A DNA stretch of 64,000 nt from Streptomyces sp. YPW6. GTDB taxonomy: Bacteria; Actinomycetota; Actinomycetes; Streptomycetales; Streptomycetaceae. The DNA is taken from positions 2,391,001 through 2,455,000 of the forward strand of contig NZ_CP076457.1 of the NCBI RefSeq assembly GCF_018866325.1. The letters are read 5' to 3'. Below, in pieces: positions 16,073 to 24,038 of the stretch. A program made the translations under genes and the position numbers. How positions within the stretch are numbered: the stretch's first letter is position 1; each line of letters opens with the position of its first letter. The notes beneath the pieces were generated by a model, which was given only the letters and a program-made list of their open reading frames with translations, searched no databases and was not told where the DNA came from.

Positions 16073-16106
16073 GGGTGCCTTGCCAGCCTCGGTGGGCAAG
16101 GCACCC
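16073..16106. terminator. 12-bp hairpin upstream of the flavin monooxygenase
   Basis: GGGTGCCTTGCC (16073-16084) pairs perfectly with GGCAAGGCACCC (16095-16106). It ends 20 bases before the ATG at 16127, so it either terminates the operon ending at 15956 or lies in the leader of the next gene. Confidence 0.6.
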
Positions 16107-16126
16107 GTCTTTCTGGAAGGGCGAAC

Positions 16127-17890
16127 ATGGAAGCAGTCGAGGTTCCGGTCTTGATCGTCGGTGGCGGCGGATGCGGGCTGTCCGCATCCGTCTTCCTCTC
16201 CGACCATGGCGTCGATCACCTGCTGGTGGAGCGCCACTCGGACACGTCGAGGATTCCGAAAGCCCACTACCTCAACCAGCGCACGATGGAGATCTTCCGT
16301 CAGCACGGGATGGCGGACGACGTCCTCGCCGAGGCCGCGCCGCTGGAGCTGTTCGGCAAGGTGCGCTGGATGACCACGCTCGCGGGCGACGGTCCGATGG
16401 ACCGGCGGCTCATCCACGAGATGGACGCCTTCGGCGGCGGTGAGCTGACGGAGACGTACGCGGCGGCCGGCCCGGTCCTGCCGGCCAAGCTGCCGCAGAT
16501 GTGGCTGGAGCCGATCCTCAGGCGCCACGCGGAGGAGCGCAATCCGGGCCGTGTCCTCTTCGGCCACGAGGTCACCACCTTCTCCGACGAGGGCGACCAC
16601 GTCCTCGCCGAGCTGCGGAACGTCGAGACCGGCGAGACCACCACGGTCAGGGCGAAGTACCTCGTCGGCGCCGACGGCGGGAAGTTCGTCGGTCCGAAGG
16701 CCGGCATCCGCATGGAGGGTCCGCCCGGTCTGGTCAACACCACGACCGCGTACTTCTCCGCCGACCTGTCCGAGTGGTGGGAGGAGGGCACGCTCATCAC
16801 CCACTTCCTCAGCCCGGAGGACCCGGACCTCTCCAGCAACCTCATCGAGATGGGGCCGAGCTGGGGCAAGAAGTGCGAGCAGTGGGGACTCCACTTCGCC
16901 CCGGGCCCGCCGGGACGCTGGGACGCCGAGACCGTCGTCCCGCGCATCCGCGAGCTGCTCCGCATCCCGGACCTGGAGATCACCGTCCACAAGGTCACCG
17001 ACTGGATCGTGGACGCGATCCTCGCCGACCGCTACCGCGTGGGCCGGGTCCTCATCGCCGGCGACGCCGCCCACAAGCAGCCGCCGGCCGTGGGCCTCGG
17101 CCTCAACACCGGTATCCAGGACGCGCACAACCTCGCCTGGAAGCTGGCGGCCATCCTCGGCGGCCAGGCGCCCGAAAGCTTCATCGACACGTACGAGGCC
17201 GAGCGCCGTCCGATCGGCTGCCAGAACGTCGACTGGGCCGTCGCCGCCGCGCAGCACCACCAGACGGTCATCGACGCCATCGGCGGCGGCCACAACATCC
17301 CGGCGGGCCGGCGCGGTCAGCGTCTGGCGGCGTACTTCGACCCTTCCTGGCTCGGCGAGACCACCCGGGCCCGCGCCCTGGAGATCTTCCACACCCACCG
17401 CGGCGGCTGCCAGTCGCTCGACATGGAGGTGGGCTTCGGTTACGAGGCGGGCGCGCTCGTCCCCGACGGCAGTGAGCCGCCGGTCCGCGTCCCGATGCGC
17501 AACGAGCACACGCCCACCTCCCGCCCCGGTCACCGGCTGCCGCACGCCTGGCTCGCCGGGGAGGACGGCGAGCGCGTGTCCGTCCTCGACCTCACCGGCA
17601 CCGGCGGCTTCACGCTGATCGTCGGCGCGGAGGGCGACGCGTGGGCCGAGGCGGCGGCCCGGGTGGCCGGGACGTTCTCGGTGCCCGTCACCACCGTCCG
17701 GATCGGCGAGGCCGGCCCGTACGAGGACGTGGAACGGGGCTGGGCGGCCGTCCGCGGGATCGGTGAGGCCGGCGCGCTCCTGATCCGCCCCGACCAGCAC
17801 GTGGCCTGGCGCGGTACGAACGGCGCCGGGGGCCCCGAGGACGCCGAGCGGATCCTGACGGAGGTCTTCACGGCCGTCCTGGGCCGCTGA
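16127..17890 (+). CDS. FAD-dependent aromatic hydroxylase (TfdB/phenol hydroxylase type)
   Basis: A 587-residue class A flavin monooxygenase. The N-terminal Rossmann motif is VLIVGGGGCGLSAS, the DG motif YLVGADGGKF and the GD motif RVLIAGDAAHKQPPAVGLGLNTG; the C-terminal 170 residues form the thioredoxin-like domain. It is about 100 residues longer than the other flavin enzymes here and belongs to the 2,4-dichlorophenol/aklavinone-hydroxylase branch rather than the PgaE/JadH branch. ATG chosen with GGAAGGGCG upstream. It stands as its own unit between hairpins. Likely hydroxylates an aromatic polyketide ring; position unknown. Confidence 0.9.
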   Translation: MEAVEVPVLIVGGGGCGLSASVFLSDHGVDHLLVERHSDTSRIPKAHYLNQRTMEIFRQHGMADDVLAEAAPLELFGKVRWMTTLAGDGPMDRRLIHEMDAFGGGELTETYAAAGPVLPAKLPQMWLEPILRRHAEERNPGRVLFGHEVTTFSDEGDHVLAELRNVETGETTTVRAKYLVGADGGKFVGPKAGIRMEGPPGLVNTTTAYFSADLSEWWEEGTLITHFLSPEDPDLSSNLIEMGPSWGKKCEQWGLHFAPGPPGRWDAETVVPRIRELLRIPDLEITVHKVTDWIVDAILADRYRVGRVLIAGDAAHKQPPAVGLGLNTGIQDAHNLAWKLAAILGGQAPESFIDTYEAERRPIGCQNVDWAVAAAQHHQTVIDAIGGGHNIPAGRRGQRLAAYFDPSWLGETTRARALEIFHTHRGGCQSLDMEVGFGYEAGALVPDGSEPPVRVPMRNEHTPTSRPGHRLPHAWLAGEDGERVSVLDLTGTGGFTLIVGAEGDAWAEAAARVAGTFSVPVTTVRIGEAGPYEDVERGWAAVRGIGEAGALLIRPDQHVAWRGTNGAGGPEDAERILTEVFTAVLGR

Positions 17891-17899
17891 CGCCCGTCC

Positions 17900-17960
17900 G
17901 GAGAACGCAATCGAGAGTGTCCGCGCCCCGAAGGGTGCGGACACTCTCGTTGCGTTCTCC
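17900..17960. terminator. Large bidirectional terminator hairpin
   Basis: Arms 17900-17924 and 17937-17960 pair over about 24 bp with a single bulged T at 17911 and a 12-base loop. It lies just after the monooxygenase stop (17890) and downstream of the convergent gene ending at 18099. Confidence 0.85.
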
Positions 17961-17969
17961 TGGCTCGGG

Positions 17970-18065
17970 CTCGGGCACGGACACGGACCTGGGCACGGAC
18001 ACGGGCCTGGGCACGAGCACGGGCCTGGGCACGGAGAACGGGCAGGGGAAACGGGCAGGGGAAAG
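17970..18065. repeat. Tandem repeats: four 18-bp units plus two 13-bp units
   Basis: Units of the form CCTGGGCACGGACACGGG occur four times in register at 17970-18041 with small changes. They are followed by GGGCAGGGGAAAC twice (18040-18065). The array sits between two terminator hairpins in a convergent gap and is probably non-coding. Confidence 0.8.
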
Positions 18066-18090
18066 CCCGGAACGAGAGTTCGTTCCGGGC
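18065..18090. terminator. Hairpin terminator of the HemY-like gene
   Basis: GCCCGGAACGA (18065-18075) pairs with TCGTTCCGGGC (18080-18090) across a GAGT loop, eight bases beyond the stop of the minus-strand gene at 18099. Confidence 0.75.
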
Positions 18091-18098
18091 GGATCTCC

Positions 18099-19583
18099 TC
18101 AGACGGACGCCGTGACCGGCCGGGCCGCGTCGCCCCGCTTCGCCAGCCAGGACAGCATCTCGTCGGCGGCCTTGCGCGCGGTGGCCATGCAGACACCCAC
18201 GCCCACGCCGTCGTAGAGCGCGCCGCACACCGCGAGACCCGGCAGGGCCGCCACGGACTCCCTGATGCGGTTCACCCGGTCCAGGTGGCCCACGGCGTAC
18301 TGCGGCAGGGCGTCCTGCCAGCGGCTCACCCGGGACTCGACCGGGACACCGGTCACCCCGGTCGCCTCGGCGAGCTCCGCAGCCGCCACCGCGACGAGCG
18401 AGGCGTCGTCCCGGACCAGCACCCGGTCCTCGCCGACGCGGCCCAGGAAGCAGCGGACGATCTCCACCTCGCCGGCCAGATGCGGCCACTTCACCGTGGT
18501 GAAGGCGACCTCCTTGACCAGCTTCCCCTCCACCGCCGGCACCCGGTACGCCGAGTAGCCGCGGCCGGAGAGCCCGCCGCCGGGGAAGGCCGCCTTCGGG
18601 TACGCGAGGGTGACCACGGCCACGCTCGCGTACCGCATCTCGCTCAGGGCCTCGACGGCCCCGCCGGCCGTCGGGACGCCGGCGAGCAGGCTCCCCGCCG
18701 GTCCCGCGGGGGTGGCGATGACGACCGCGTCGGCCTCGATCAGCTCCGGGGCCCCGGCCGGGCCGACCGTGATCCGCCAGCCGTCGGCGGTGCGCTCCAG
18801 CGCGCGGGCCGGGGCGTCGGTACGGAACACGGTGCCGGGGGCGGCGGCGAGCGTCTCCCGCACGACGGCCTCGGGCAGCGAGCCGAAGCCGCCCTCGAGC
18901 GTCGCCACGCTCACCGGCGGCGGCTTCTCGCCCGGGGCGAGGACCGGCACCAGGGCGCCCGCCGCGTCCGCGAGGGAGGCGTGGCGCCGGGAGGCCTTCG
19001 CCAGCGGCGTCAGCGTCGCCTCGAAGGAGAGCTCCTCGGCTCGGCCGGAGAACACGCCCGCGAGGAAGGGGTCGACGAGGCGGTCCACGACCTCCTTGCC
19101 GAAGCGGCTCCCGACGTAGTCGGCGACCGACACGTCCCCGTCCCGGTCGAAGGAGGGCAGGGACAGGTCCTGCCGGGCGCGCTCGACCCCCTCCTCGGAC
19201 AGGACGCCGGACCGGGCCAGGTCGTCCATGTCGCAGGGCACGCCCATGAACTGACGGTCCGGCTGATGCCGGATCCCGCCCCTGGTCCAGATCGCGGAGG
19301 CGGTCACCCCGGCCGGCATGATCCGCTCGCCGAGCCCGGCGTCCTTGATCAGACCGGTGGTCCTGCGGCGGTTGGCGTACAGCGACTCCGCGCCCTCGTC
19401 GACGGCCACCCCCGCCACCTCGGAGACCTTCAGCTTGCCGCCGAGCCGGTCCGCCCCTTCCAGGACCGTGACCCGCACCGGCTCGTTCCGCAGGTGGAAC
19501 GCCGTCGAGAGGCCCGCGATACCACCCCCGACGACGACCACGTGCGGCATGCCGGTCGCCTGATCCCGTTCGCTGCCAGCCAT
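18099..19583 (-). CDS. HemY-type protoporphyrinogen/coproporphyrinogen oxidase-like flavoenzyme
   Basis: A 494-residue FAD amine-oxidase-fold protein. The N-terminus VVVVGGGIAGLSTAFHLR and VTVLEGADRLGGKL are the dinucleotide motif, and the C-terminus reads LPGLAVCGALYDGVGVGVCMATARKAAD, the typical HemY ending. The heme-pathway enzyme oxidises proto- or coproporphyrinogen with O2. Heme genes do not surround it; it lies amid polyketide flavin enzymes. It may therefore be recruited for a multi-electron aromatic oxidation, or be a duplicated (resistant) heme enzyme. ATG at 19583 with GGAG eight bases upstream; MPHVVVV at 19550 is an alternative start. Confidence 0.85.
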   Translation of the reverse strand: MAGSERDQATGMPHVVVVGGGIAGLSTAFHLRNEPVRVTVLEGADRLGGKLKVSEVAGVAVDEGAESLYANRRRTTGLIKDAGLGERIMPAGVTASAIWTRGGIRHQPDRQFMGVPCDMDDLARSGVLSEEGVERARQDLSLPSFDRDGDVSVADYVGSRFGKEVVDRLVDPFLAGVFSGRAEELSFEATLTPLAKASRRHASLADAAGALVPVLAPGEKPPPVSVATLEGGFGSLPEAVVRETLAAAPGTVFRTDAPARALERTADGWRITVGPAGAPELIEADAVVIATPAGPAGSLLAGVPTAGGAVEALSEMRYASVAVVTLAYPKAAFPGGGLSGRGYSAYRVPAVEGKLVKEVAFTTVKWPHLAGEVEIVRCFLGRVGEDRVLVRDDASLVAVAAAELAEATGVTGVPVESRVSRWQDALPQYAVGHLDRVNRIRESVAALPGLAVCGALYDGVGVGVCMATARKAADEMLSWLAKRGDAARPVTASV

Positions 19584-19626
19584 TCCACCAGCTCCTTCAT
19601 GGTTACGGTGTCGTAAGCCGCCCCCG

Positions 19627-19644
19627 GGCGCCGCGATCGGCGCC
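19627..19644. terminator. Small hairpin between flavin monooxygenase and HemY-like gene
   Basis: GGCGCCG pairs with CGGCGCC around a CGAT loop; four more C-G pairs (19622-19625 with 19645-19648) extend it past one bulged G. It may end the transcript of the gene stopping at 19713. Confidence 0.5.
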
Positions 19645-19712
19645 GGGGCAGATGTGTCGGCAGTCTCGACGGGTTTCCCCGAACCCCGGTCGAGACCGGC
19701 TGGACCGCCGTC

Positions 19713-21173
19713 CTACCGCCGCTGGGCGGTGCCGAACCAGCGGGTGAGGGTGTCGGCGAGGGTGTCGACGGTGCCGGGAGAGGTCCAGGCGACGTAGCCG
19801 TCCGGACGGACGAGGACGGTCTCGAGGGCGGGTTCGCCCTCCTGGCTCCAGGCGCCGGTGACGACGTCGAGTCGGTCGTCGAGCCCTTCGGCGAGACGGG
19901 CGTGGGCCGGATCGGTGGTGATGAGGAGACCGTGCCCGGTGCGCAGCAGGTCACCGACACGGGCCGTGGCGCCGTCGGCGAGGGCGAGTTCGCGCCCGGG
20001 AGGCATCCGCAGACCGAGCAGGGGGTGCTCGCCCTTGCCGAACTCGTAGCGGACACCGAGGTTGCTCAGCATCCCCGCCAGATGCTCGGCGGCGCCCTCC
20101 TGGCGCACCAGCTCTCCTATGATCTCGCGCACCGGGTCCATGTCCTCGCCGGTGAGCCGCAGTTCGATCGCGGCTCGCGCGTTCCGGGCCAACTGCTCGC
20201 CGACCGGACGCCGTTCGGAGTCGTACGTGTCGAGCAGGCCCTCGGGCGCCCAGCCCCTGACCGTGGCGGCCAGCTTCCAGCCGAGGTTGACGGCGTCCTG
20301 CACTCCGACGCTCAGCCCCTGGGCCATCGCCGGCGGCTGGACGTGCGCGGCGTCGCCCGCCAGGAGCACCCGGCCGCGCCGGTAGGCCGCGGCGGATCGC
20401 GAGGCGTCGGTGAAGCAGCTGAGCCAACGGCACTCCGCGTGGTGCAGGGACTCTCCGGTGAGCCGGTGCCAGGCGTCCGCCAGATCGGTGTACGTGAGGG
20501 CGGCGCGGTCACGCGGTGCCGTGCCGGCCTCGTGGACGACGAGGCGGGTGACGCCGTTCTCCAGGTCCATCGCCATGATCATGCTGCCGCCCGGCAGGTT
20601 CTCGCCGATGCGCCGCCTGCGGGTCTCGACGCCGGTGACGTCGGCAGTGAGGAAGCCGCGTCGGCCGTCGGTGCCGGGGAAGTCGATCCCGGCCAGCTTG
20701 CGGACCAGGCTGCGCCCGCCGTCGCAGCCGACGAGGTACGCGGCGGTCTCATCGGCCGGGCCGTCGGGGCCGGTCACGCGGACGCGGACGCCCTCGCCGG
20801 TCTCCTCGAAGGCGGTCACCTCGTGGCCGCGCCGGATCTCCACACCGAGCCCGGCGACCCACTCCCCCAGCACCCGTTCGGTGCGGAACTGCGGCACGCC
20901 CCGGAGTCCGTAGTGGTCCTCGGCCAGCGGGGCGAAGTCGATCGGCACCCCGCCGAAGTGCGCGTCGGCGGGCTCGGTCGGGCCGAGGCCGCCGAGGAGT
21001 CCGCGCTGGTCGAGGCATTCGGCGGCGCGTTTGGTGATGCTGGCGCCGCGCGACTCGCGCGCGGGGGCGGCCAGACGTTCGCAGACGACGACGTCCGCGC
21101 CGCCGAGCGCGAGTTCGCCCGCCAGCATCAGGCCTACCGGGCCCGCTCCGACGACGATGACATCCCTGGGCAT
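19713..21173 (-). CDS. FAD-dependent aromatic polyketide hydroxylase (PgaE/JadH type)
   Basis: A 486-residue class A flavin monooxygenase: VIVVGAGPVGLMLAGELALGG at the N-terminus, YLVGCDGGRSLVRKLAG (DG motif), RVLLAGDAAHVQPPAMAQGLSVG (GD motif) and the thioredoxin-like C-terminal domain. Enzymes of this branch hydroxylate angucycline and related aromatic cores with NAD(P)H and O2. ATG 21173 is chosen, with AGGAG eight bases upstream. The last 114 codons are almost identical in DNA to those of the next gene (21221), while the N-terminal parts diverge, indicating recent gene conversion. Co-directional with that gene, 47 bases apart. Confidence 0.92.
   Translation of the reverse strand: MPRDVIVVGAGPVGLMLAGELALGGADVVVCERLAAPARESRGASITKRAAECLDQRGLLGGLGPTEPADAHFGGVPIDFAPLAEDHYGLRGVPQFRTERVLGEWVAGLGVEIRRGHEVTAFEETGEGVRVRVTGPDGPADETAAYLVGCDGGRSLVRKLAGIDFPGTDGRRGFLTADVTGVETRRRRIGENLPGGSMIMAMDLENGVTRLVVHEAGTAPRDRAALTYTDLADAWHRLTGESLHHAECRWLSCFTDASRSAAAYRRGRVLLAGDAAHVQPPAMAQGLSVGVQDAVNLGWKLAATVRGWAPEGLLDTYDSERRPVGEQLARNARAAIELRLTGEDMDPVREIIGELVRQEGAAEHLAGMLSNLGVRYEFGKGEHPLLGLRMPPGRELALADGATARVGDLLRTGHGLLITTDPAHARLAEGLDDRLDVVTGAWSQEGEPALETVLVRPDGYVAWTSPGTVDTLADTLTRWFGTAQRR
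19719..20060 (-). repeat. 342-bp near-identical 3' segment, copy 1
   Basis: This segment matches 21224-21565 with about six mismatches over 342 bases (my count by eye). It covers the 3' ends of two adjacent flavin monooxygenase genes in direct orientation; identity falls sharply after 20060. Confidence 0.9.
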
Positions 21174-21220
21174 GCGTGTGCTCCTTGTCCGTTCCTTGGT
21201 TCCGCGAGGGGAGGTGCCGG

Positions 21221-22687
21221 TCACCGCTGGGCGGTGCCGAACCAGCGGGTGAGGGTGTCGACGAGGGTGTCGACGGTGCCGGGGGAGGTCCAGGCGACGT
21301 AGCCGTCCGGACGGACGAGGACGGTCTCGAGGGCGGGTTCGCCCTCCTGGCTCCAGGCCCCGGTGACGACGTCCAGGCGGTCGTCGAGCCCTTCGGCGAG
21401 ACGGGCGTGGGCCGGATCGGTGGTGATGAGGAGACCGTGCCCGGTGCGCAGCAGGTCACCGACACGGGCCGTGGCGCCGTCGGCGAGGGCGAGTTCGCGC
21501 CCGGGAGGCATCCGCAGACCGAGCAGGGGGTGCTCGCCCTTGCCGAGCTCGTAGCGGACACCGAGACCGCTGACGATCCCCGCGGCACGCTCCGCCGCGT
21601 CCTTCTGGGCGAGCAGTTCGCCCATGACCTCGCGTACCGGGTCCATCTCCTCGCCGCTGAGGTAGATCTTGCCTGCGGCGCGGGCGTTGCGGATCAGCTC
21701 CCGTCCCACCGGGCGGCGTTCGGCGTCGTAGGTGTCCAGGAGCCCCTCGGGCGCCCAGCCCCTGACCGTGGCGGCCAGCTTCCAGCCGAGGTTGACGGCG
21801 TCCTGGAGGCCGGCGCTCAGGCCCCAGGCCGCCAGCGGCGGGATCTCGTGGGCGGCGTCGCCCGCCAGGAGGACCCGGCCGCGCCGGAACTCCTCGGCCA
21901 GGGCGGCGGAGTTGCCGGTGGCCCACAGCCACTGCGGCTCGGCGTCGTGGAGGGACTCGCCGGTCAGCCGCTGCCAGGCGTCCGCGACCTGCGTGAAGGT
22001 CAGCGTCTCCGTGTCCGGGTTCGCGGGCAGCGCGAGGTCGTGGACGACGACGCGGAAGCGGCCTTCGCCGACCGGGGTGCACACGACCATGGAGCCGCCG
22101 GGCAGACGCTCGCCGATCGGACGCGGGCGCGGGGCGGCCCCGGTGATCTCGGCGGTGTACATGCCGCGGGTGGACGCCCAGCCGGGGGCGGCGATACCGG
22201 CGAGCCGCCGGACGGTGCTGTCCACGCCGTCGCAGCCGACGACGTACGCGGCGGACGCCTCCCCGGGACCCTCGGGGCTGTCGTACGAGACGACGACGCC
22301 GTCCCCGGTCTCCCGGAGCCCGGTCACCTCGCGGCCGCGCACCACCGGCACGCCGAGATCGGCCAGCCAGCCGGCGAGCGCCTCCTCCGTGCGTGCCTGG
22401 GAGAGGCCGAGGACTCCGCTGTGGTCCTCGTCGAGCATGCCGAGGTCGAAGCGGACCCCGCCGAAGTGGCCCATCGGACCCCAGCGGAAGGAGCCGATCC
22501 GGTCGAGCACCCCGCGCTGGCCGAGCGACTCGGCGGCGCGGCGGTTGAACCCGAGGGCGCGGGATTCCCCGGAGGGAGAGGGCTCTGCGTCGTAGACGGC
22601 CACGTCCGCCCCGCCGAGGCGGAGTTCTCCGGCCAGCATCAGGCCGACCGGTCCGGCCCCGACGACGATGACGTCAATAATTCTCAT
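21221..22687 (-). CDS. FAD-dependent aromatic polyketide hydroxylase (PgaE/JadH type), second copy
   Basis: A 488-residue paralogue of the gene at 19713: DVIVVGAGPVGLMLAGELRLGG, YVVGCDGVDSTVRRLAG, RVLLAGDAAHEIPPLAAWGLSAG and the same C-terminal domain. In the GD motif, HEIPPLAAWG replaces the common HxxPPxxGQG, so the substrate pocket near the flavin may differ. Its 3' 342 bases match those of the neighbour. It heads a leftward operon divergent from the SDR/ACP genes, sharing a promoter region with TTGAAC boxes. Likely an oxygenase of the polyketide pathway. Confidence 0.92.
   Translation of the reverse strand: MRIIDVIVVGAGPVGLMLAGELRLGGADVAVYDAEPSPSGESRALGFNRRAAESLGQRGVLDRIGSFRWGPMGHFGGVRFDLGMLDEDHSGVLGLSQARTEEALAGWLADLGVPVVRGREVTGLRETGDGVVVSYDSPEGPGEASAAYVVGCDGVDSTVRRLAGIAAPGWASTRGMYTAEITGAAPRPRPIGERLPGGSMVVCTPVGEGRFRVVVHDLALPANPDTETLTFTQVADAWQRLTGESLHDAEPQWLWATGNSAALAEEFRRGRVLLAGDAAHEIPPLAAWGLSAGLQDAVNLGWKLAATVRGWAPEGLLDTYDAERRPVGRELIRNARAAGKIYLSGEEMDPVREVMGELLAQKDAAERAAGIVSGLGVRYELGKGEHPLLGLRMPPGRELALADGATARVGDLLRTGHGLLITTDPAHARLAEGLDDRLDVVTGAWSQEGEPALETVLVRPDGYVAWTSPGTVDTLVDTLTRWFGTAQR
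21224..21565 (-). repeat. 342-bp near-identical 3' segment, copy 2
   Basis: Direct repeat of 19719-20060, offset 1505 bases, within the second flavin monooxygenase gene. Confidence 0.9.
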
Positions 22688-22776
22688 GCGAGGTGAAGCT
22701 ACTCACTGGAATATCCGGTCGCAAGAAAAGGAATAAGCGCGCGCGGGGAGGGCGTTCGACTGCGGATTGCTCCTGC

Positions 22777-22803
22777 TTGAACGTCGGCCCTGAACGGTTG
22801 AAC
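22777..22803. promoter_or_regulatory. Cluster of TTGAAC boxes in a divergent promoter region
   Basis: TTGAACG (22777), CTGAACG (22790) and GGTTGAAC (22796) lie in direct orientation. The outer TTGAAC units are 21 bases apart, about two helical turns, as SARP-type operators often are. Divergent genes start at 22687 and about 22907. Confidence 0.5.
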
Positions 22804-22906
22804 AAAAGGGCCGATGGCAATGTCGGAGGTGCTCCCGGGTTTCACCTCTTACTAACTTCACCGCATGAGTATTTCGGTCCCCGAGAAAAGCGAGAGGGGC
22901 AGGGAC

Positions 22907-23635
22907 GTGCCGGTCGAGAAGATCGCCTTCGTCACGGGTGCCAACAAGGGCATCGGCTTCGCCGTCGCACGGCAGCTCGGTGAGCGGGGGGCCGTCGTGC
23001 TCGTCGGCGCCCGCGACGAGACCCTCGGCAAGCAGGCCGCGGACGCCCTCGCCGCAGACGGTGTCACCGCGGAGGCGGTGGTCGTCGACGTGACCGACCC
23101 GGCCTCCGTGGCGGAGGCCGCCGCCACGATCGAGCGGCGCCACGGGCGTCTGGACATCCTGGTGAACAACGCCGGCATCGCCGGCCGCTTCACCGGCACG
23201 GCCCCCGAGGCGACCGCCGCCGACCTCCGCGAGGTCTACGAGACCAACGTCTTCGGGGTGGTCACCGTCACCGGGGCGATGCTCCCGCTGCTGCGCCGCT
23301 CCCCGGCCGGCCGGATCGTCAACCTGTCGAGCCACGTCGGCTCGCTGACGCTGGGCGCGGACCCCGACTCGCCGCTGGCCGGCCTCGACATGATCGCCTA
23401 CCAGTCCTCCAAGACCGCGCTCAACGCCGTCACCGTCGCCTACGCCAAGGCGCTGCGCGGCACCGCGATCAAGGTGAACGCCGCTCTCCCGGGAGTGGTG
23501 GCCACCGACATCAACCAGCACCGCGGCCACCGGACGCCCGCCGAGGGCGCCGGGATCGCGGTCCGGCTCGCCCTCCTGGACGAGTCCGGCCCGTCGGGCG
23601 CCTGCCTGGCGGACGAAGGCCCCGTTCCGTGGTAG
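22907..23635 (+). CDS. Short-chain dehydrogenase/reductase
   Basis: A 242-residue classical SDR: cofactor motif VTGANKGIGFAVARQLG, NNAG at about residue 82, and catalytic Ser, Tyr-x-x-x-Lys as NLSSHVG and AYQSSKTALN. An Arg/Asn pattern after the second strand (VGARDE) suggests NADPH. It resembles carbonyl-reductase SDRs more than actIII ketoreductases, so it is likely a late tailoring reductase. The GTG at 22907 has GAGAGGGG seven bases upstream; the ATG at 22865 adds 14 residues but has no ribosome site. It leads directly into the ACP gene. Confidence 0.87.
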   Translation: MPVEKIAFVTGANKGIGFAVARQLGERGAVVLVGARDETLGKQAADALAADGVTAEAVVVDVTDPASVAEAAATIERRHGRLDILVNNAGIAGRFTGTAPEATAADLREVYETNVFGVVTVTGAMLPLLRRSPAGRIVNLSSHVGSLTLGADPDSPLAGLDMIAYQSSKTALNAVTVAYAKALRGTAIKVNAALPGVVATDINQHRGHRTPAEGAGIAVRLALLDESGPSGACLADEGPVPW

Positions 23636-23672
23636 CGCGGAACGCACCCACACCATCCACACGGAAAGAGGC

Positions 23673-23948
23673 ATGACCGTGCAGCAGATCACGATCGACG
23701 ACCTCCAGACCATGATGTTCCGCTGCGCCGGCGAGGCCGAGGACACGCTCTCGCTCGTGGAGGCGCCGGACAGCTCCTTCGAGGAACTGGGCTACGACTC
23801 GCTCGCGCTCCTGGAGACCTACAGCGAGTTGGAGCGGGACTTCGGCATCGAGCTGTGCGAGGACGACCTCGGCGACATCCTCACCGCGCGGCAGCTGGTC
23901 GACGTCGTCAACTCGCTGCTCCAGCTGAAGGTGATGTCGGCGGCCTGA
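23673..23948 (+). CDS. Type II PKS acyl carrier protein
   Basis: A 91-residue ACP with the phosphopantetheine attachment Ser43 in ELGYDSLALLE and the four-helix pattern ending LTARQLVDVVNSLLQ. It carries the growing polyketide between KS-alpha/KS-beta and the reductase/cyclases. ATG 23673 lies just after AAAGAGG; GTG 23679 has better spacing. In most aromatic clusters the ACP directly follows KS-beta; here it is about 28 kb from it, beside an SDR and an NmrA-like gene. Confidence 0.93.
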   Translation: MTVQQITIDDLQTMMFRCAGEAEDTLSLVEAPDSSFEELGYDSLALLETYSELERDFGIELCEDDLGDILTARQLVDVVNSLLQLKVMSAA

Positions 23949-24038
23949 CCCCGCACCACCCGTACGGCCCTTACTGCGTGCAGGACCCGATGTCGCGCCG
24001 GACGAGGAACCGGCGGACCACAGACATGGAGACGGACA

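Noticed and set aside
16127..17890. Nitrosuccinate-forming (CreE/FzmM-like) flavoenzyme for the N-N pathway
   Set aside because: Length and motifs fit the phenol-hydroxylase branch of aromatic oxygenases, and no CreD-type lyase is adjacent.
17900..18090. CRISPR array
   Set aside because: The repeats are contiguous without spacers, and no cas genes are present.
13742..18196. A 1484-codon open frame on the minus strand
   Set aside because: It runs antisense across several real genes with clear domains; the translation is Arg/Pro/Gly-rich with no family pattern, a common artefact of high-GC third-position bias.
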